Source: Streptomyces violaceorubidus
Lineage (GTDB): Bacteria; Actinomycetota; Actinomycetes; Streptomycetales; Streptomycetaceae
Length of the DNA: 64,000 bases
Reading direction: 5' to 3'
Assembly (NCBI RefSeq): GCF_000717995.1
Contig: NZ_JODM01000001.1
Location: forward strand, 372,001-436,000
Positions 56,973 through 64,000 of the stretch are shown in pieces. Position 1 is the first letter of the stretch. Each line of letters opens with the position of its first letter. A program made the translations under genes and the position numbers. The notes under the pieces are model-generated. The model saw nothing but the letters and a program-made list of their open reading frames with translations. It was not told where the DNA came from and searched no databases.

Positions 56973-57706
56973 CCCGGCGGCTTCCTGGTGGCAGGGTCGG
57001 GGAAGACCTTGGTCATCCCCGGCAGGAAGTCCGTGAACAGCTCGTGCACCTCGCGCACCAGCGGGCGCAGCACCCGGAAGCGGGCCAGCACCACGCCCCG
57101 CGCGGTGAGGCGGGCGCCGCGCTCGGCGAGGCGGTAGCTGCGCTCGCGGCCCTCGGTGCGGTCGAAGATCCAGTACAGGACGAGGCCCATCTGGGAGAGC
57201 CACATCAGCTCGGGCAGGATGTCCCGCAGCTCCTCGGGCACCTTGGTCTTCGCTCCGGCGAGCACCGCGCGGTGGATGCTGATGGCCTCCACGCGCGCGT
57301 GTTCCGACTCCGGGGAGAAGGGGCTGAGCGGGCTGTCCGGGTCGGCGGCGTTCTTGAAGAACTGCACCGCGAACTCGTGGTACGGCGTGGCGATGTCCAG
57401 CCAGACCTTCAGCACGCCCGCCAGCCGCGCCTCCAGGTCGGTCTCCCTGGCCAGGACCTCGCGGACCGCCGCCTGGTGCTCGGCGGCGATCCGGTCGTAG
57501 AAGCCCTGGATCAGGTGTTCCTTGCCGGCGAAGTAGTAGTACGCGTTGCCGACGGAGACCCCGGCCTCCTGGGCGATGGCCCGCATCGTGGTCCGGTCGT
57601 AACCGCGTTCCTGGAACAGCCGCATGGCCGTCTCCAGGATCAGCGCGCGGGTCTGCTCGGACTTGCTGAGGTGGGCGCCGTCGTCGGGGCCGTGGGTCGC
57701 AGGCAC
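56963..57706 (-). CDS. TetR-family transcriptional regulator
   Basis: This 247-residue regulator has an N-terminal TetR helix-turn-helix (ALILETAMRLFQERGYDRTTMRAIAQEAGVSVGNAYYYFAGKE). Its ligand domain is helical and carries PLVREVHELFTDFLPGM near the end. It is the last of three minus-strand genes (58618 to 56963), 11 bases after the DCC gene. Two palindromes TTGAACrCGTTCAA lie at the operon's promoter and are the best candidates for its operator, giving autoregulation. GTG 57706 is chosen as the start. The ligand is unknown. Confidence 0.87.
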   Translation of the reverse strand: MPATHGPDDGAHLSKSEQTRALILETAMRLFQERGYDRTTMRAIAQEAGVSVGNAYYYFAGKEHLIQGFYDRIAAEHQAAVREVLARETDLEARLAGVLKVWLDIATPYHEFAVQFFKNAADPDSPLSPFSPESEHARVEAISIHRAVLAGAKTKVPEELRDILPELMWLSQMGLVLYWIFDRTEGRERSYRLAERGARLTARGVVLARFRVLRPLVREVHELFTDFLPGMTKVFPDPATRKPPGQA

Positions 57707-57717
57707 GGGTCCAGAGC

Positions 57718-58206
57718 CTATCCAGTGGCGCAGGCGCCGTCGGCACAGCCCGGCCCGGCGTAGATCCACCCCAGCCCCGGCTCGTACACCCAGCCGTCGG
57801 CCCGGCGGTACCCGTTGCCTCCCCACTGCCGCTGCCCGCCCCGCCACTTGGCGGCGGCCAGGACGGCCCCCCGGGCCAGCCAGGCGCCCTTGGGCGTGCT
57901 GAGCCGGTGGGCGAGGCTGCGGTACCCGCGCAGCGCCCACAGGACGACGACCCAGGCGGCGGCGCCCCGGTAGACCTGCCCGGCGTCGCCCACCGCGGTG
58001 ACCTCGTCCAGGGTGGCCCCGTGGTCGAGCCCGTGGAAGCGCCTGCGCGCCTCCTCCGACGCGGCCGGGACCAGCTCCAGCGGCACCAGCCGGGGCTGGC
58101 GCAGCAGCCAGTCCCGTACGTGGACGCACAGGGAGCACTCGGCGTCGTAGAGGACGGTGAGCCGGCGCACGGGGGCGCCGGCCGTCGTCCCGGGAGCGGG
58201 AGCCAT
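57718..58206 (-). CDS. DCC-family thiol-disulfide oxidoreductase (DUF393)
   Basis: This 162-residue protein has the DxxCxxC motif of the DCC family in LYDAECSLCVHVRDWL. A thioredoxin-like fold follows, and its C-terminus is rich in Gly and Trp (QRQWGGNGYRR, GLGWIYAGPGC) with two extra cysteines. It likely carries out thiol-disulfide exchange. It lies between the small membrane protein gene (four bases before) and the TetR gene in one operon. Confidence 0.87.
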   Translation of the reverse strand: MAPAPGTTAGAPVRRLTVLYDAECSLCVHVRDWLLRQPRLVPLELVPAASEEARRRFHGLDHGATLDEVTAVGDAGQVYRGAAAWVVVLWALRGYRSLAHRLSTPKGAWLARGAVLAAAKWRGGQRQWGGNGYRRADGWVYEPGLGWIYAGPGCADGACATG

Positions 58207-58210
58207 CGGC

Positions 58211-58618
58211 TCAGGCCCCGGCCGTCGGGGCCACCCAGCCCTGCGGCGGGACCGGGGGCACCTGCTCCCGCTCCATCAGGCCGCGCCGCCGGATCTTGTT
58301 GAGCACGTACACGTTGCCCAGGTGCATCACGCCGAGCACCAGCAGCACCACGCCGAGCTTGGTCGACAGCGCCTCGAAGATGCCCCGGGTGTCGGTGATG
58401 GTCTCGTCGCCGCTCAGGTAGAGGGCGACGAAGCCGAGGTTCACGAGGTAGAAGCCGACCACCAGGAGGTGGTTCACGGCGTCCGCGAGCTTCTCGTTGC
58501 CGTGCAGGACGTCGGAGAGGAAGACCCGTCCGTTGCGGCTGAGCGTGCGGGCCACCCAGACGGTCAGACCGATGCTGACGGCCAGGTAGATGACGTAGGC
58601 GATGACGGTGCGGTCCAT
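58211..58618 (-). CDS. small membrane protein of unknown function
   Basis: This 135-residue protein has about three membrane segments (IAYVIYLAVSIGLTVWVA, LLVVGFYLVNLGFVALYL, LGVVLLVLGVMHLGNVYVL) and a Pro-rich cytosolic tail. The ATG at 58618 has AGGAGGGG upstream, partly adjoining an operator palindrome. It is the first gene of the TetR-controlled operon. Confidence 0.82.
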   Translation of the reverse strand: MDRTVIAYVIYLAVSIGLTVWVARTLSRNGRVFLSDVLHGNEKLADAVNHLLVVGFYLVNLGFVALYLSGDETITDTRGIFEALSTKLGVVLLVLGVMHLGNVYVLNKIRRRGLMEREQVPPVPPQGWVAPTAGA

Positions 58619-58631
58619 GCCCCACCCCTCC

Positions 58632-58645
58632 TTGAACGCGTTCAA
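58632..58645. promoter_or_regulatory. TetR-type operator, site 2
   Basis: The perfect palindrome TTGAACGCGTTCAA abuts the ribosome-binding site of the operon. It matches the site at 58677-58690 except for one central base. Repressor here would block both transcription and translation start. Confidence 0.75.
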
Positions 58646-58661
58646 AACGCTGACAGGACTG

Positions 58662-58690
58662 ACTGTAGACCTGTTTTTGAACACGTTCAA
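58662..58690 (-). promoter_or_regulatory. promoter of the TetR operon with embedded operator site 1
   Basis: On the minus strand TTGAAC (58690-58685) and TACAGT (58667-58662) are 17 bases apart, a near-consensus principal-sigma promoter. The -35 lies inside the palindrome TTGAACGTGTTCAA (58690-58677), so a bound repressor would exclude RNA polymerase. Confidence 0.72.
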
Positions 58691-58703
58691 GCGGGGGTTC
58701 TTC

Positions 58704-59114
58704 TCAGGGGCGGCGGCCCAGCTCCGGGCGCTTGGAGTAGTCCGTGAGGCCGATGACGTTGCCCCACGGGTCGGCGAACTCGACGGTCCAGCCGGTGGCC
58801 ACGGGGAACGGCTCGTCCAGCGGCGGCACCCCGGCGTCCTTCAGTTCGCGGGCGGCGACCCGGGCGTCGGTGACCTCCAGCCACACCCGCGCGGAGGGCC
58901 ACATCGGCGGCTGCCGCCCGAACTCCTCCTCCGCCCGCAGCAGCAGCCCCGGCGTCTCGACGCCGACCTTCAGCAGGGCGATCCCGGCCTCGTCGAGCCG
59001 GTAGGCGACCGGGAACCCGGCCCGCTCGTAGAACCCGACGGCCTCGGCGAGGTCCCCGACGGGCAGCAGCACGTTGTCGAACCCGAGCAGTTCGTACGAC
59101 TCGTCATCTGACAT
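58704..59114 (-). CDS. VOC-family (glyoxalase-like) protein
   Basis: This 136-residue protein shows the two beta-alpha-beta-beta-beta modules of the vicinal oxygen chelate fold (GFDNVLLPVGDLAEAVGFYERAGFPV and the later WLEVTDARVAARELKDAG). It ends in DPWGNVIGLTDYSK, which carries typical metal-site or substrate residues. It could be a glyoxalase/bleomycin-resistance-like binding or lyase protein; the substrate is not predictable. Its start lies at 59114. Confidence 0.85.
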   Translation of the reverse strand: MSDDESYELLGFDNVLLPVGDLAEAVGFYERAGFPVAYRLDEAGIALLKVGVETPGLLLRAEEEFGRQPPMWPSARVWLEVTDARVAARELKDAGVPPLDEPFPVATGWTVEFADPWGNVIGLTDYSKRPELGRRP

Positions 59115-59155
59115 GGCGTCAGGCTAGGACGGTCATCGCCCGGATCGGCTGATTG

Positions 59156-59776
59156 TCAGCCCTCGTCGGGCGCGCTCTTCGTCCGTCCGGCGGCAAGGAT
59201 CGCGGCGACGTCCAACGTGACCTCGGCACCGAGAGAGTCGGGGAGGGTGACGGACTCGCCCGGGGAGTGGACGCGGTGGGTGGAGTAGTCGGCGCAGTCC
59301 GGGGCGGTGAGGACGTGCAGGCGCTGGTGCTTGCGGTCGACGATCACGTAGACGGGGACCATGGCGGCGGCGTAGGCGGTGACCTTGGCCTTGAGGTCGT
59401 TCCTCCAGTTGCTGGAGGTGACCTCCAGGACGAGACGGAAGCAGACCGGGTCGTAGCAGTTGTTCTCGACGAGGTGGTCGTCGACGTCGGCGTCCACGAT
59501 CGCCAGGTCGGGAATCGCGTAGTCGTCGGCGTCCATGGGCAGCCAGAGACCGATGCCCTGGCGAACTTCGGATTCGCCGTCATCAAGGCCCGCCGTGATG
59601 AACGGGCGCATGAGTTTGGTCAGGACGCGCGAGTGCGGGCCGTCCGGTGGCGGGGTCGCGAGGAGCTGGCCTCCGATGATCTCGACGCGGTAGCCCGGAT
59701 TGCGCTCCATGAGGCGGTTCGCCTCCGCGATCAGCGGAAGGTCGCCGTGGGGCAGCTCTACGGATGCTGCGGACAT
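59156..59776 (-). CDS. Uma2-family (DUF820) putative endonuclease
   Basis: This 206-residue protein has the PD-(D/E)xK-like core of DUF820/Uma2: VEIIGGQLLATPPP, then PDLAIVD, then LVLEVTSSNWRNDLKAKVTAYAAAMVPVYVIVDR. The Asp-Glu...Lys residues (PDLAIVDAD, EVTS, KVTAY) are kept. Such proteins are common orphan genes in Streptomyces and cyanobacteria; whether they cut DNA is not established. The ATG at 59776 follows AGGAGG. It sits between the VOC gene and sdhB. Confidence 0.86.
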   Translation of the reverse strand: MSAASVELPHGDLPLIAEANRLMERNPGYRVEIIGGQLLATPPPDGPHSRVLTKLMRPFITAGLDDGESEVRQGIGLWLPMDADDYAIPDLAIVDADVDDHLVENNCYDPVCFRLVLEVTSSNWRNDLKAKVTAYAAAMVPVYVIVDRKHQRLHVLTAPDCADYSTHRVHSPGESVTLPDSLGAEVTLDVAAILAAGRTKSAPDEG

Positions 59777-59877
59777 CGCGTGCCTCCTAGGGGCTGGTGT
59801 CGAGGCCATCATCGTAGGACGGAGGGTAGCCGCACGTCCCGTTCCGACGGGTTCACCCGATGGTGTGGCATATGCCA

Positions 59878-59910
59878 GAGGGCCCCGCTTCCAGGGGAAA
59901 CGGGGCCCTC
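59878..59910. terminator. terminator of the sdh operon
   Basis: GAGGGCCCCG (59878-59887) pairs exactly with CGGGGCCCTC (59901-59910) around a 13-base loop. It lies 30 bases beyond the sdhB stop on the minus strand. Confidence 0.82.
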
Positions 59911-59940
59911 GCGGCTGTGAACCGGCGTACACCGGCGGCG

Positions 59941-60714
59941 TCAGAAGCGGCGCGTGATCAGCGCTCGCTTCACCTCCGCGATGGCCTTGGTGACCTCGAT
60001 GCCGCGCGGGCAGGCGTCCGTGCAGTTGAAGGTCGTACGGCAGCGCCACACGCCGTCGCGGTCGTTCAGGATCTCCAGCCGCTGCTCGCCGGCCTCGTCG
60101 CGCGAGTCGAAGATGAAGCGGTGGGCGTTGACGATCGCGGCCGGGCCGAAGTACTGGCCGTCGTTCCAGAACACCGGGCACGAGGACGTGCAGGCGGCGC
60201 ACAGGATGCACTTGGTCGTGTCGTCGAAGCGCTCGCGGTCCTCGGCGCTCTGGAGGCGCTCACGCGTCGGCTCGTTGGTGTCCTTCGTGATCAGGAAGGG
60301 CATCACGTCCCGGTACGCCTGGAAGAACGGCTCCATGTCGACGACCAGGTCCTTGAGGACCGTCAGGCCCTTGATGGGCTCGACCGTGATCGGCTTCTCG
60401 GGGCTGAGGTCCTTGATCAGCGTCTTGCAGGCGAGGCGGTTCTTGCCGTTGATCCGCATGGCGTCCGAGCCGCAGATGCCGTGCGCGCAGGAGCGGCGGA
60501 AGGTCAGGCTTCCGTCCAGGTCCCACTTGATCTTGTGCAGCGCGTCGAGGACGCGCTCCTTCGGGTCGATCTCCAGCTGGAAGTCCTCCCAGCTCGCCTC
60601 GGCGGCGACCTCGGGGTTGAACCTCCGGACGCGGAAGGTGACCGTGATGTAGGGGGAGTCGGCGAAGCCCGGCTCGGGGGCCTGGTCGCTCTTCTCCATG
60701 ACAGGGGTAGCCAT
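59941..60714 (-). CDS. sdhB: succinate dehydrogenase iron-sulfur subunit
   Basis: This 257-residue subunit passes electrons from SdhA to the membrane anchors. The [2Fe-2S] cluster ligands are in RRSCAHGICGSDAM and the following RLACKT. The [4Fe-4S] and [3Fe-4S] ligands are in CILCAACTSSCP and CRTTFNCTDACP. It overlaps the sdhA stop by one base (TGATG). It is last in the operon sdhC-sdhD-sdhA-sdhB. Confidence 0.97.
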   Translation of the reverse strand: MATPVMEKSDQAPEPGFADSPYITVTFRVRRFNPEVAAEASWEDFQLEIDPKERVLDALHKIKWDLDGSLTFRRSCAHGICGSDAMRINGKNRLACKTLIKDLSPEKPITVEPIKGLTVLKDLVVDMEPFFQAYRDVMPFLITKDTNEPTRERLQSAEDRERFDDTTKCILCAACTSSCPVFWNDGQYFGPAAIVNAHRFIFDSRDEAGEQRLEILNDRDGVWRCRTTFNCTDACPRGIEVTKAIAEVKRALITRRF

Positions 60715-62468
60715 CAGTACTTACGCTCCATCGGCTGGTAGCGGGTCTGGACGACCGGCTTGTAGTCGAGCCGGATGGACTCGGCGCCGTCGTCGCCCAC
60801 CTCGCGGTACGCCATGGTGTGGCGCATGAAGTTGACATCGTCGCGGTTGGGGAAGTCCTCGCGGTAGTGACCGCCGCGCGACTCCTTGCGGGCGAGGGCG
60901 GACACCGCCATCACCTCGGCCAGGTCGAGCAGGTTGCCCAGCTCGACGGCCTCCAGCAGGTCGGTGTTGAAGCGCCGGCCCTTGTCCTGGATCGACACGT
61001 TCTTGTAGCGGGCGCGCAGTTCGGCGATCTTCTCGACGGCCGTCTTGATCGTCTGCTCGGTGCGGAACACCATGACGTTGGCGTCCATGCACTCCTGGAG
61101 CTCGCGGCGGATCGTCGCCACCCGCTCGGTGCCGGTGGACGAGCGCAGCCGCTCGATCTGCTCGACGACCTGGGACTCCGGGTCCTCGGGCAGCTCGACG
61201 AAGTCCGCCTTCTGCGCGTACTCCGCGGCGGCGATGCCCGCGCGGCGGCCGAAGACGTTGATGTCGAGCAGCGAGTTGGTGCCCAGGCGGTTGGCGCCGT
61301 GCACGGAGACGCAGGCGACCTCGCCGGCCGCGTACAGGCCCGGGACGACGGTGGTGTTGTCCGCGAGGACCTCGCCCTCGACGTTGGTCGGGATGCCGCC
61401 CATGGCGTAGTGCGCGGTCGGCTGGATCGGGATCGGGTCCGTGTAGGGCTCGATGCCGAGGTAGGTCCGCGCGAACTCCGTGATGTCGGGCAGCTTGGCG
61501 TCCAGCTGCTCCGGCGGGAGGTGGGTGAGGTCCAGGTAGACGTGGTCGCCCTCGGGACCGCAGCCGCGGCCCTCGCGGATCTCCGTGTAGATGGAGCGTG
61601 AGACGACGTCGCGGGAGGCGAGGTCCTTCATGACCGGCGCGTACTTCTCCATGAAGCGCTCGCCGTCCTTGTTGCGGAGGATGCCGCCCTCACCGCGGGC
61701 GCCCTCCGTCAGCAGGATGCCCATGCGCCAGATGCCGGTCGGGTGGAACTGGAAGAACTCCATGTCCTCCAGCGGCAGTCCGCGCCGGTACACGGCCGCC
61801 TGGCCGTCACCGGTGAGCGTGTGCGCGTTGGACGTCACCTTGAAGAACTTGCCGGTGCCGCCGGAGGCGTAGATCACGGACTTCGCCTGGAAGACGTGGA
61901 TCTCGCCGGTCGCCAGCTCGTAGGCCACCACACCGGCCGACTTCTTGACGCCGTCGACCTCGGTGATCAGCTGGTCCAGGACGTAGAACTCGTTGAAGAA
62001 CTCCACGCCCTCCTTGACACAGTTCTGATAGAGCGTCTGGAGGATCATGTGACCGGTGCGGTCGGCCGCGTAACAGGAGCGGCGGACCGGGGCCTCGCCG
62101 TGGTTGCGGCTGTGACCGCCGAAGCGGCGCTGGTCGATCGTCCCGCCCGGCGTCCGGTTGAACGGCAGGCCCATCTTCTCCAGGTCGAGGACCGAGTCGA
62201 TGGCCTCCTTCGCCAGGATCTCGGCGGCGTCCTGGTCGACCAGGTAGTCACCGCCCTTGACCGTGTCGAAGGTGTGCCACTCCCAGTTGTCCTCCTCCAC
62301 GTTGGCCAGCGCGGCGGCCATGCCGCCCTGCGCGGCGCCCGTGTGGGAGCGGGTGGGGTAGAGCTTCGTCAGCACGGCGGTGCGGCTGCGCTTGGTCGAC
62401 TCGATGGCCGCGCGCATGCCGGCGCCACCGGCGCCGACGATGACGGTGTCGTACTTGTGTACCTTCAT
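60714..62468 (-). CDS. sdhA: succinate dehydrogenase flavoprotein subunit
   Basis: This 584-residue subunit oxidises succinate to fumarate. The FAD loop is [13 protein letters not shown] at the N-terminus. The histidine for covalent FAD attachment is His42 in [12 protein letters not shown]. Substrate and catalytic residues lie in [14 protein letters not shown], and later motifs [20 protein letters not shown] and [12 protein letters not shown] are typical. It lies 19 bases after sdhD and is coupled to sdhB. Confidence 0.98.
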   Translation of the reverse strand: MKVHKYDTVIVGAGGAGMRAAIESTKRSRTAVLTKLYPTRSHTGAAQGGMAAALANVEEDNWEWHTFDTVKGGDYLVDQDAAEILAKEAIDSVLDLEKMGLPFNRTPGGTIDQRRFGGHSRNHGEAPVRRSCYAADRTGHMILQTLYQNCVKEGVEFFNEFYVLDQLITEVDGVKKSAGVVAYELATGEIHVFQAKSVIYASGGTGKFFKVTSNAHTLTGDGQAAVYRRGLPLEDMEFFQFHPTGIWRMGILLTEGARGEGGILRNKDGERFMEKYAPVMKDLASRDVVSRSIYTEIREGRGCGPEGDHVYLDLTHLPPEQLDAKLPDITEFARTYLGIEPYTDPIPIQPTAHYAMGGIPTNVEGEVLADNTTVVPGLYAAGEVACVSVHGANRLGTNSLLDINVFGRRAGIAAAEYAQKADFVELPEDPESQVVEQIERLRSSTGTERVATIRRELQECMDANVMVFRTEQTIKTAVEKIAELRARYKNVSIQDKGRRFNTDLLEAVELGNLLDLAEVMAVSALARKESRGGHYREDFPNRDDVNFMRHTMAYREVGDDGAESIRLDYKPVVQTRYQPMERKY

Positions 62469-62487
62469 GATTTTCGCAGCCCCGTGC

Positions 62488-62970
62488 CTAGCGGATGTTC
62501 GGGTCGAAGGTGAAGATCACCAGCGTGCCCAGCAGGATGGTGAACACCGTGGCGGTGTAGAGCAGGCCCTTGAGCCACAGCCGGGTGTTGGGGCGCTCCG
62601 CGTAGTCGTTGATGACCGTGCGCAGGCCGTTCGCGCCGTGCAGCATCGCGAGCCAGAGCATCAGCAGGTCCCAGACCTGCCAGAACGGCGAGGCCCAGCG
62701 GCCCGCCACGAAGGCGAAGCCGATCTTGGAGACGCCGCCGTCGAGCACCAGCTGGATCAGCAGGTGGCCGAGCACCAGGACGACCAGCACCACGCCGGAC
62801 AGGCGCATGAAGAGCCAGGCGGCCATCTCGAAGTTGCCCCGGGTGGACTTCGGGGTCTTCTTCGTGCGGGCGCGGGGCGCCTCGATGAGCGGCGCCGGGT
62901 TGTCGACCGTGTAGAGGGAGGCGCCCTCGACGGGGCCGATCCCGGAAGCGGGGGATTCAGTCGTGGACAT
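62488..62970 (-). CDS. sdhD: succinate dehydrogenase hydrophobic membrane anchor subunit
   Basis: This 160-residue protein has three membrane helices ([65 protein letters not shown]). His residues in VLGHLL and MLHGANG are suited for heme b ligation. With SdhC it binds heme and menaquinone. It lies five bases after sdhC. Confidence 0.94.
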   Translation of the reverse strand: MSTTESPASGIGPVEGASLYTVDNPAPLIEAPRARTKKTPKSTRGNFEMAAWLFMRLSGVVLVVLVLGHLLIQLVLDGGVSKIGFAFVAGRWASPFWQVWDLLMLWLAMLHGANGLRTVINDYAERPNTRLWLKGLLYTATVFTILLGTLVIFTFDPNIR

Positions 62971-62975
62971 TGGCG

Positions 62976-63356
62976 TCAGCTCCCGAACAGTTCACGAGCG
63001 GCGTGGCCGAGGACGGGGTAGATCGCCCCGAGCATCAGCACGACCCACAGGGCGACGACGGTCCAGAGCATCTGCTTCTGGTAGCGGGCGCCCTTGACCC
63101 AGAAGTCGACGGCGATGACACGCAGGCCGTTGAGCGCGTGGAAGAGGATGGCGGCGACGAGGCCGTACTCCAGCAGCGCGACGATCGGCGTCTTGTACGT
63201 GGCCACGACGGTGTCGTAGGCCTCGGGGGACACCCGCACGAGAGCGGTGTCCAGCACGTGAACGAACAGGAAGAAGAAGATGAGGACGCCGGTGACTCGG
63301 TGAGCCACCCAGGACCACATTCCTTCCCGGCCGCGGTACAGCGTTCCAGCCGGCAC
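62976..63356 (-). CDS. sdhC: succinate dehydrogenase cytochrome b556 subunit
   Basis: This 126-residue anchor has three membrane helices with family motifs WSWVAHRVTGVLIFFFLFVHVLD (heme-proximal His) and LFHALNGLRVIAVDFW. GTG 63356 is used because GGAGG lies eight bases upstream; a longer reading from 63446 would add a non-conserved Pro/Gly-rich leader. It is the first gene of the sdhCDAB operon. Confidence 0.94.
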   Translation of the reverse strand: MPAGTLYRGREGMWSWVAHRVTGVLIFFFLFVHVLDTALVRVSPEAYDTVVATYKTPIVALLEYGLVAAILFHALNGLRVIAVDFWVKGARYQKQMLWTVVALWVVLMLGAIYPVLGHAARELFGS

Positions 63357-63616
63357 GGAAATTTCCTCCGGGAGCGGGGATTGGGGCCGCGCCGGCTTTC
63401 CTTGTCGGTCGGGCCCGGCCGGGTACGGTCCACCGGCCCCCAGCATGGTAGCGACGTGTACCTGCGGTGCTTACAGGGGGCCTGCCGGTGTGATCAAAGT
63501 TGCACTCAAAGGAGCAGTGGGGTTGCTGCGGGGGCGGCTACTGGGGTGGGGTTTTGTCCTTGAATGCCGGGTGCGGGCCGTCCGTGGCTGGTCGCGCCCC
63601 GCGGCGGAGCCGCTGA
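63357..63616. other. sdh operon promoter region
   Basis: This stretch of 260 bases separates sdhC from the next minus-strand gene. It contains a run of AT-richer sequence near 63470-63520. The minus strand shows TTGATC near 63497 as a candidate -35 but no convincing -10. No gene or hairpin is seen. Confidence 0.35.
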
Positions 63617-64000
63617 TCACAGCCCCGCGCCCCTGAGCGTGCTGATCAGTCTGCCTCTTGCCAGGTGCCGGAGTTCTTCTGCCGCTACCAGGCGTTCTTC
63701 GTCCAGGTCGTTAATCAAACGTGACCGGATGGCTGCCAGCAGGTGGTTCAGCGTCTCGTCCGGACTCAGACCGGCCAGGCTGATGACGAACACGTGTCCG
63801 AAGCGGGACTCGTAGGCCGCGTGGGCGGCGCTCAGGGCCGTGTGGGCCGCCGCGTAGGTGTCCTCCGGCAGGGCGGGCCGGGACTCCGCGGTCAGGGCCT
63901 CCGCCAGGTCGTCCGGGGAGAGGTCGTACGCCGCCTCGTCCGCCGCCGCCAGGAGGGCGGGAAGGTCGGGGTAGGGGCGGTGGGCGGTGAGGCGGTGGGC
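63617..64000 (-). CDS. 2-oxo-4-hydroxy-4-carboxy-5-ureidoimidazoline (OHCU) decarboxylase, partial
   Basis: This minus-strand reading frame is open across the right edge, so only the C-terminal 127 residues are seen. They include LPEDTYAAAHTALSAAHAAY, then YESRFGHVFVIS, and NDLDEERLVAAEELRHLARGRL, the end of OHCU decarboxylases in the uric-acid degradation pathway. The first part with the catalytic histidine is outside the window. Its stop is TGA at 63617-63619. Confidence 0.82.
   Translation of the reverse strand, partial: AHRLTAHRPYPDLPALLAAADEAAYDLSPDDLAEALTAESRPALPEDTYAAAHTALSAAHAAYESRFGHVFVISLAGLSPDETLNHLLAAIRSRLINDLDEERLVAAEELRHLARGRLISTLRGAGL

Noticed and set aside
63357..63446. Longer SdhC start at 63446
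   Set aside because: The added leader is not conserved and has no ribosome-binding site, whereas GTG 63356 has GGAGG.

Overview
The window is a 64 kb piece of a high-GC actinobacterial chromosome, almost certainly Streptomyces. Coding regions show strong third-position GC, GTG and TTG starts are frequent, and the gene order (pcrA, M23 peptidase, lipase, icmB ... sucC-sucD ... purN-purH ... folD ... mdh ... glyA, trpS ... an SCO4848-family membrane protein ... sdhB-sdhA-sdhD-sdhC) is the one I know from the core of the S. coelicolor chromosome (around SCO4797 to SCO4858, from memory). I see no insertion sequence, prophage, integrase, CRISPR array, tRNA or rRNA; this is core chromosome with a few accessory-looking genes.

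Layout. 1-4.7 kb: the 3' end of pcrA, a secreted or membrane M23 peptidase, a lipase and the orphan small subunit of isobutyryl-CoA mutase. 5.3-13.5 kb: an uncharacterised five-gene locus in two divergent arms. The plus arm is a MoxR-like AAA+ ATPase, a DUF5682 protein and a VWA protein; the minus arm is a SWIM-family protein that lacks its SWIM zinc finger and a DUF5691 protein. Both arms are preceded by the same bipartite sequence in mirror orientation. 13.7-31.6 kb: a secreted protein, sucCD with a strong bidirectional terminator, an HTH/sigma-like membrane protein, a PerM-like membrane protein, purN-purH, a small secreted protein, an FHA protein with a membrane kinase fused to a lytic-transglycosylase-like ectodomain, folD with DUF3017, and an HTH-TM-DUF2690 protein.

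32.1-40.5 kb: mdh behind a perfect palindromic operator, then a compact glycine betaine cluster (betaine aldehyde dehydrogenase, a choline-oxidase-type GMC flavoenzyme, and an OpuA/ProU-like importer with a double-length permease and a lipoprotein receptor). 40.5-48.9 kb: a PEP-mutase-like enzyme with two AhpD-like proteins, a divergent MocR regulator, a small lipoprotein paired with a glutathionylspermidine-synthase-like ligase, glyA under a ZTP riboswitch, trpS and a 2H phosphoesterase. 48.9-55.3 kb: dprE2, dprE1, a PAP2 phosphatase, a UbiA prenyltransferase and a GtrA protein, which together resemble the mycobacterial decaprenyl-phosphoryl-arabinose pathway, followed by YihY and a D,D-carboxypeptidase. 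55.4-64 kb: membrane proteins, a metallophosphoesterase, a TetR-controlled operon with two palindromic operators, VOC and Uma2 proteins, the sdh operon, and a partial OHCU decarboxylase at the right edge.

Functional threads. Three TCA-cycle units (sucCD, mdh, sdhCDAB) share the window. One-carbon and purine metabolism (purN, purH, folD, glyA with its ZTP riboswitch) is also concentrated here. Several intergenic spaces carry perfect short tandem repeats (13, 14, 17 and 26 bp units). Similar in-frame repeats have expanded inside the kinase, VWA, purH, DUF5691 and HTH genes.
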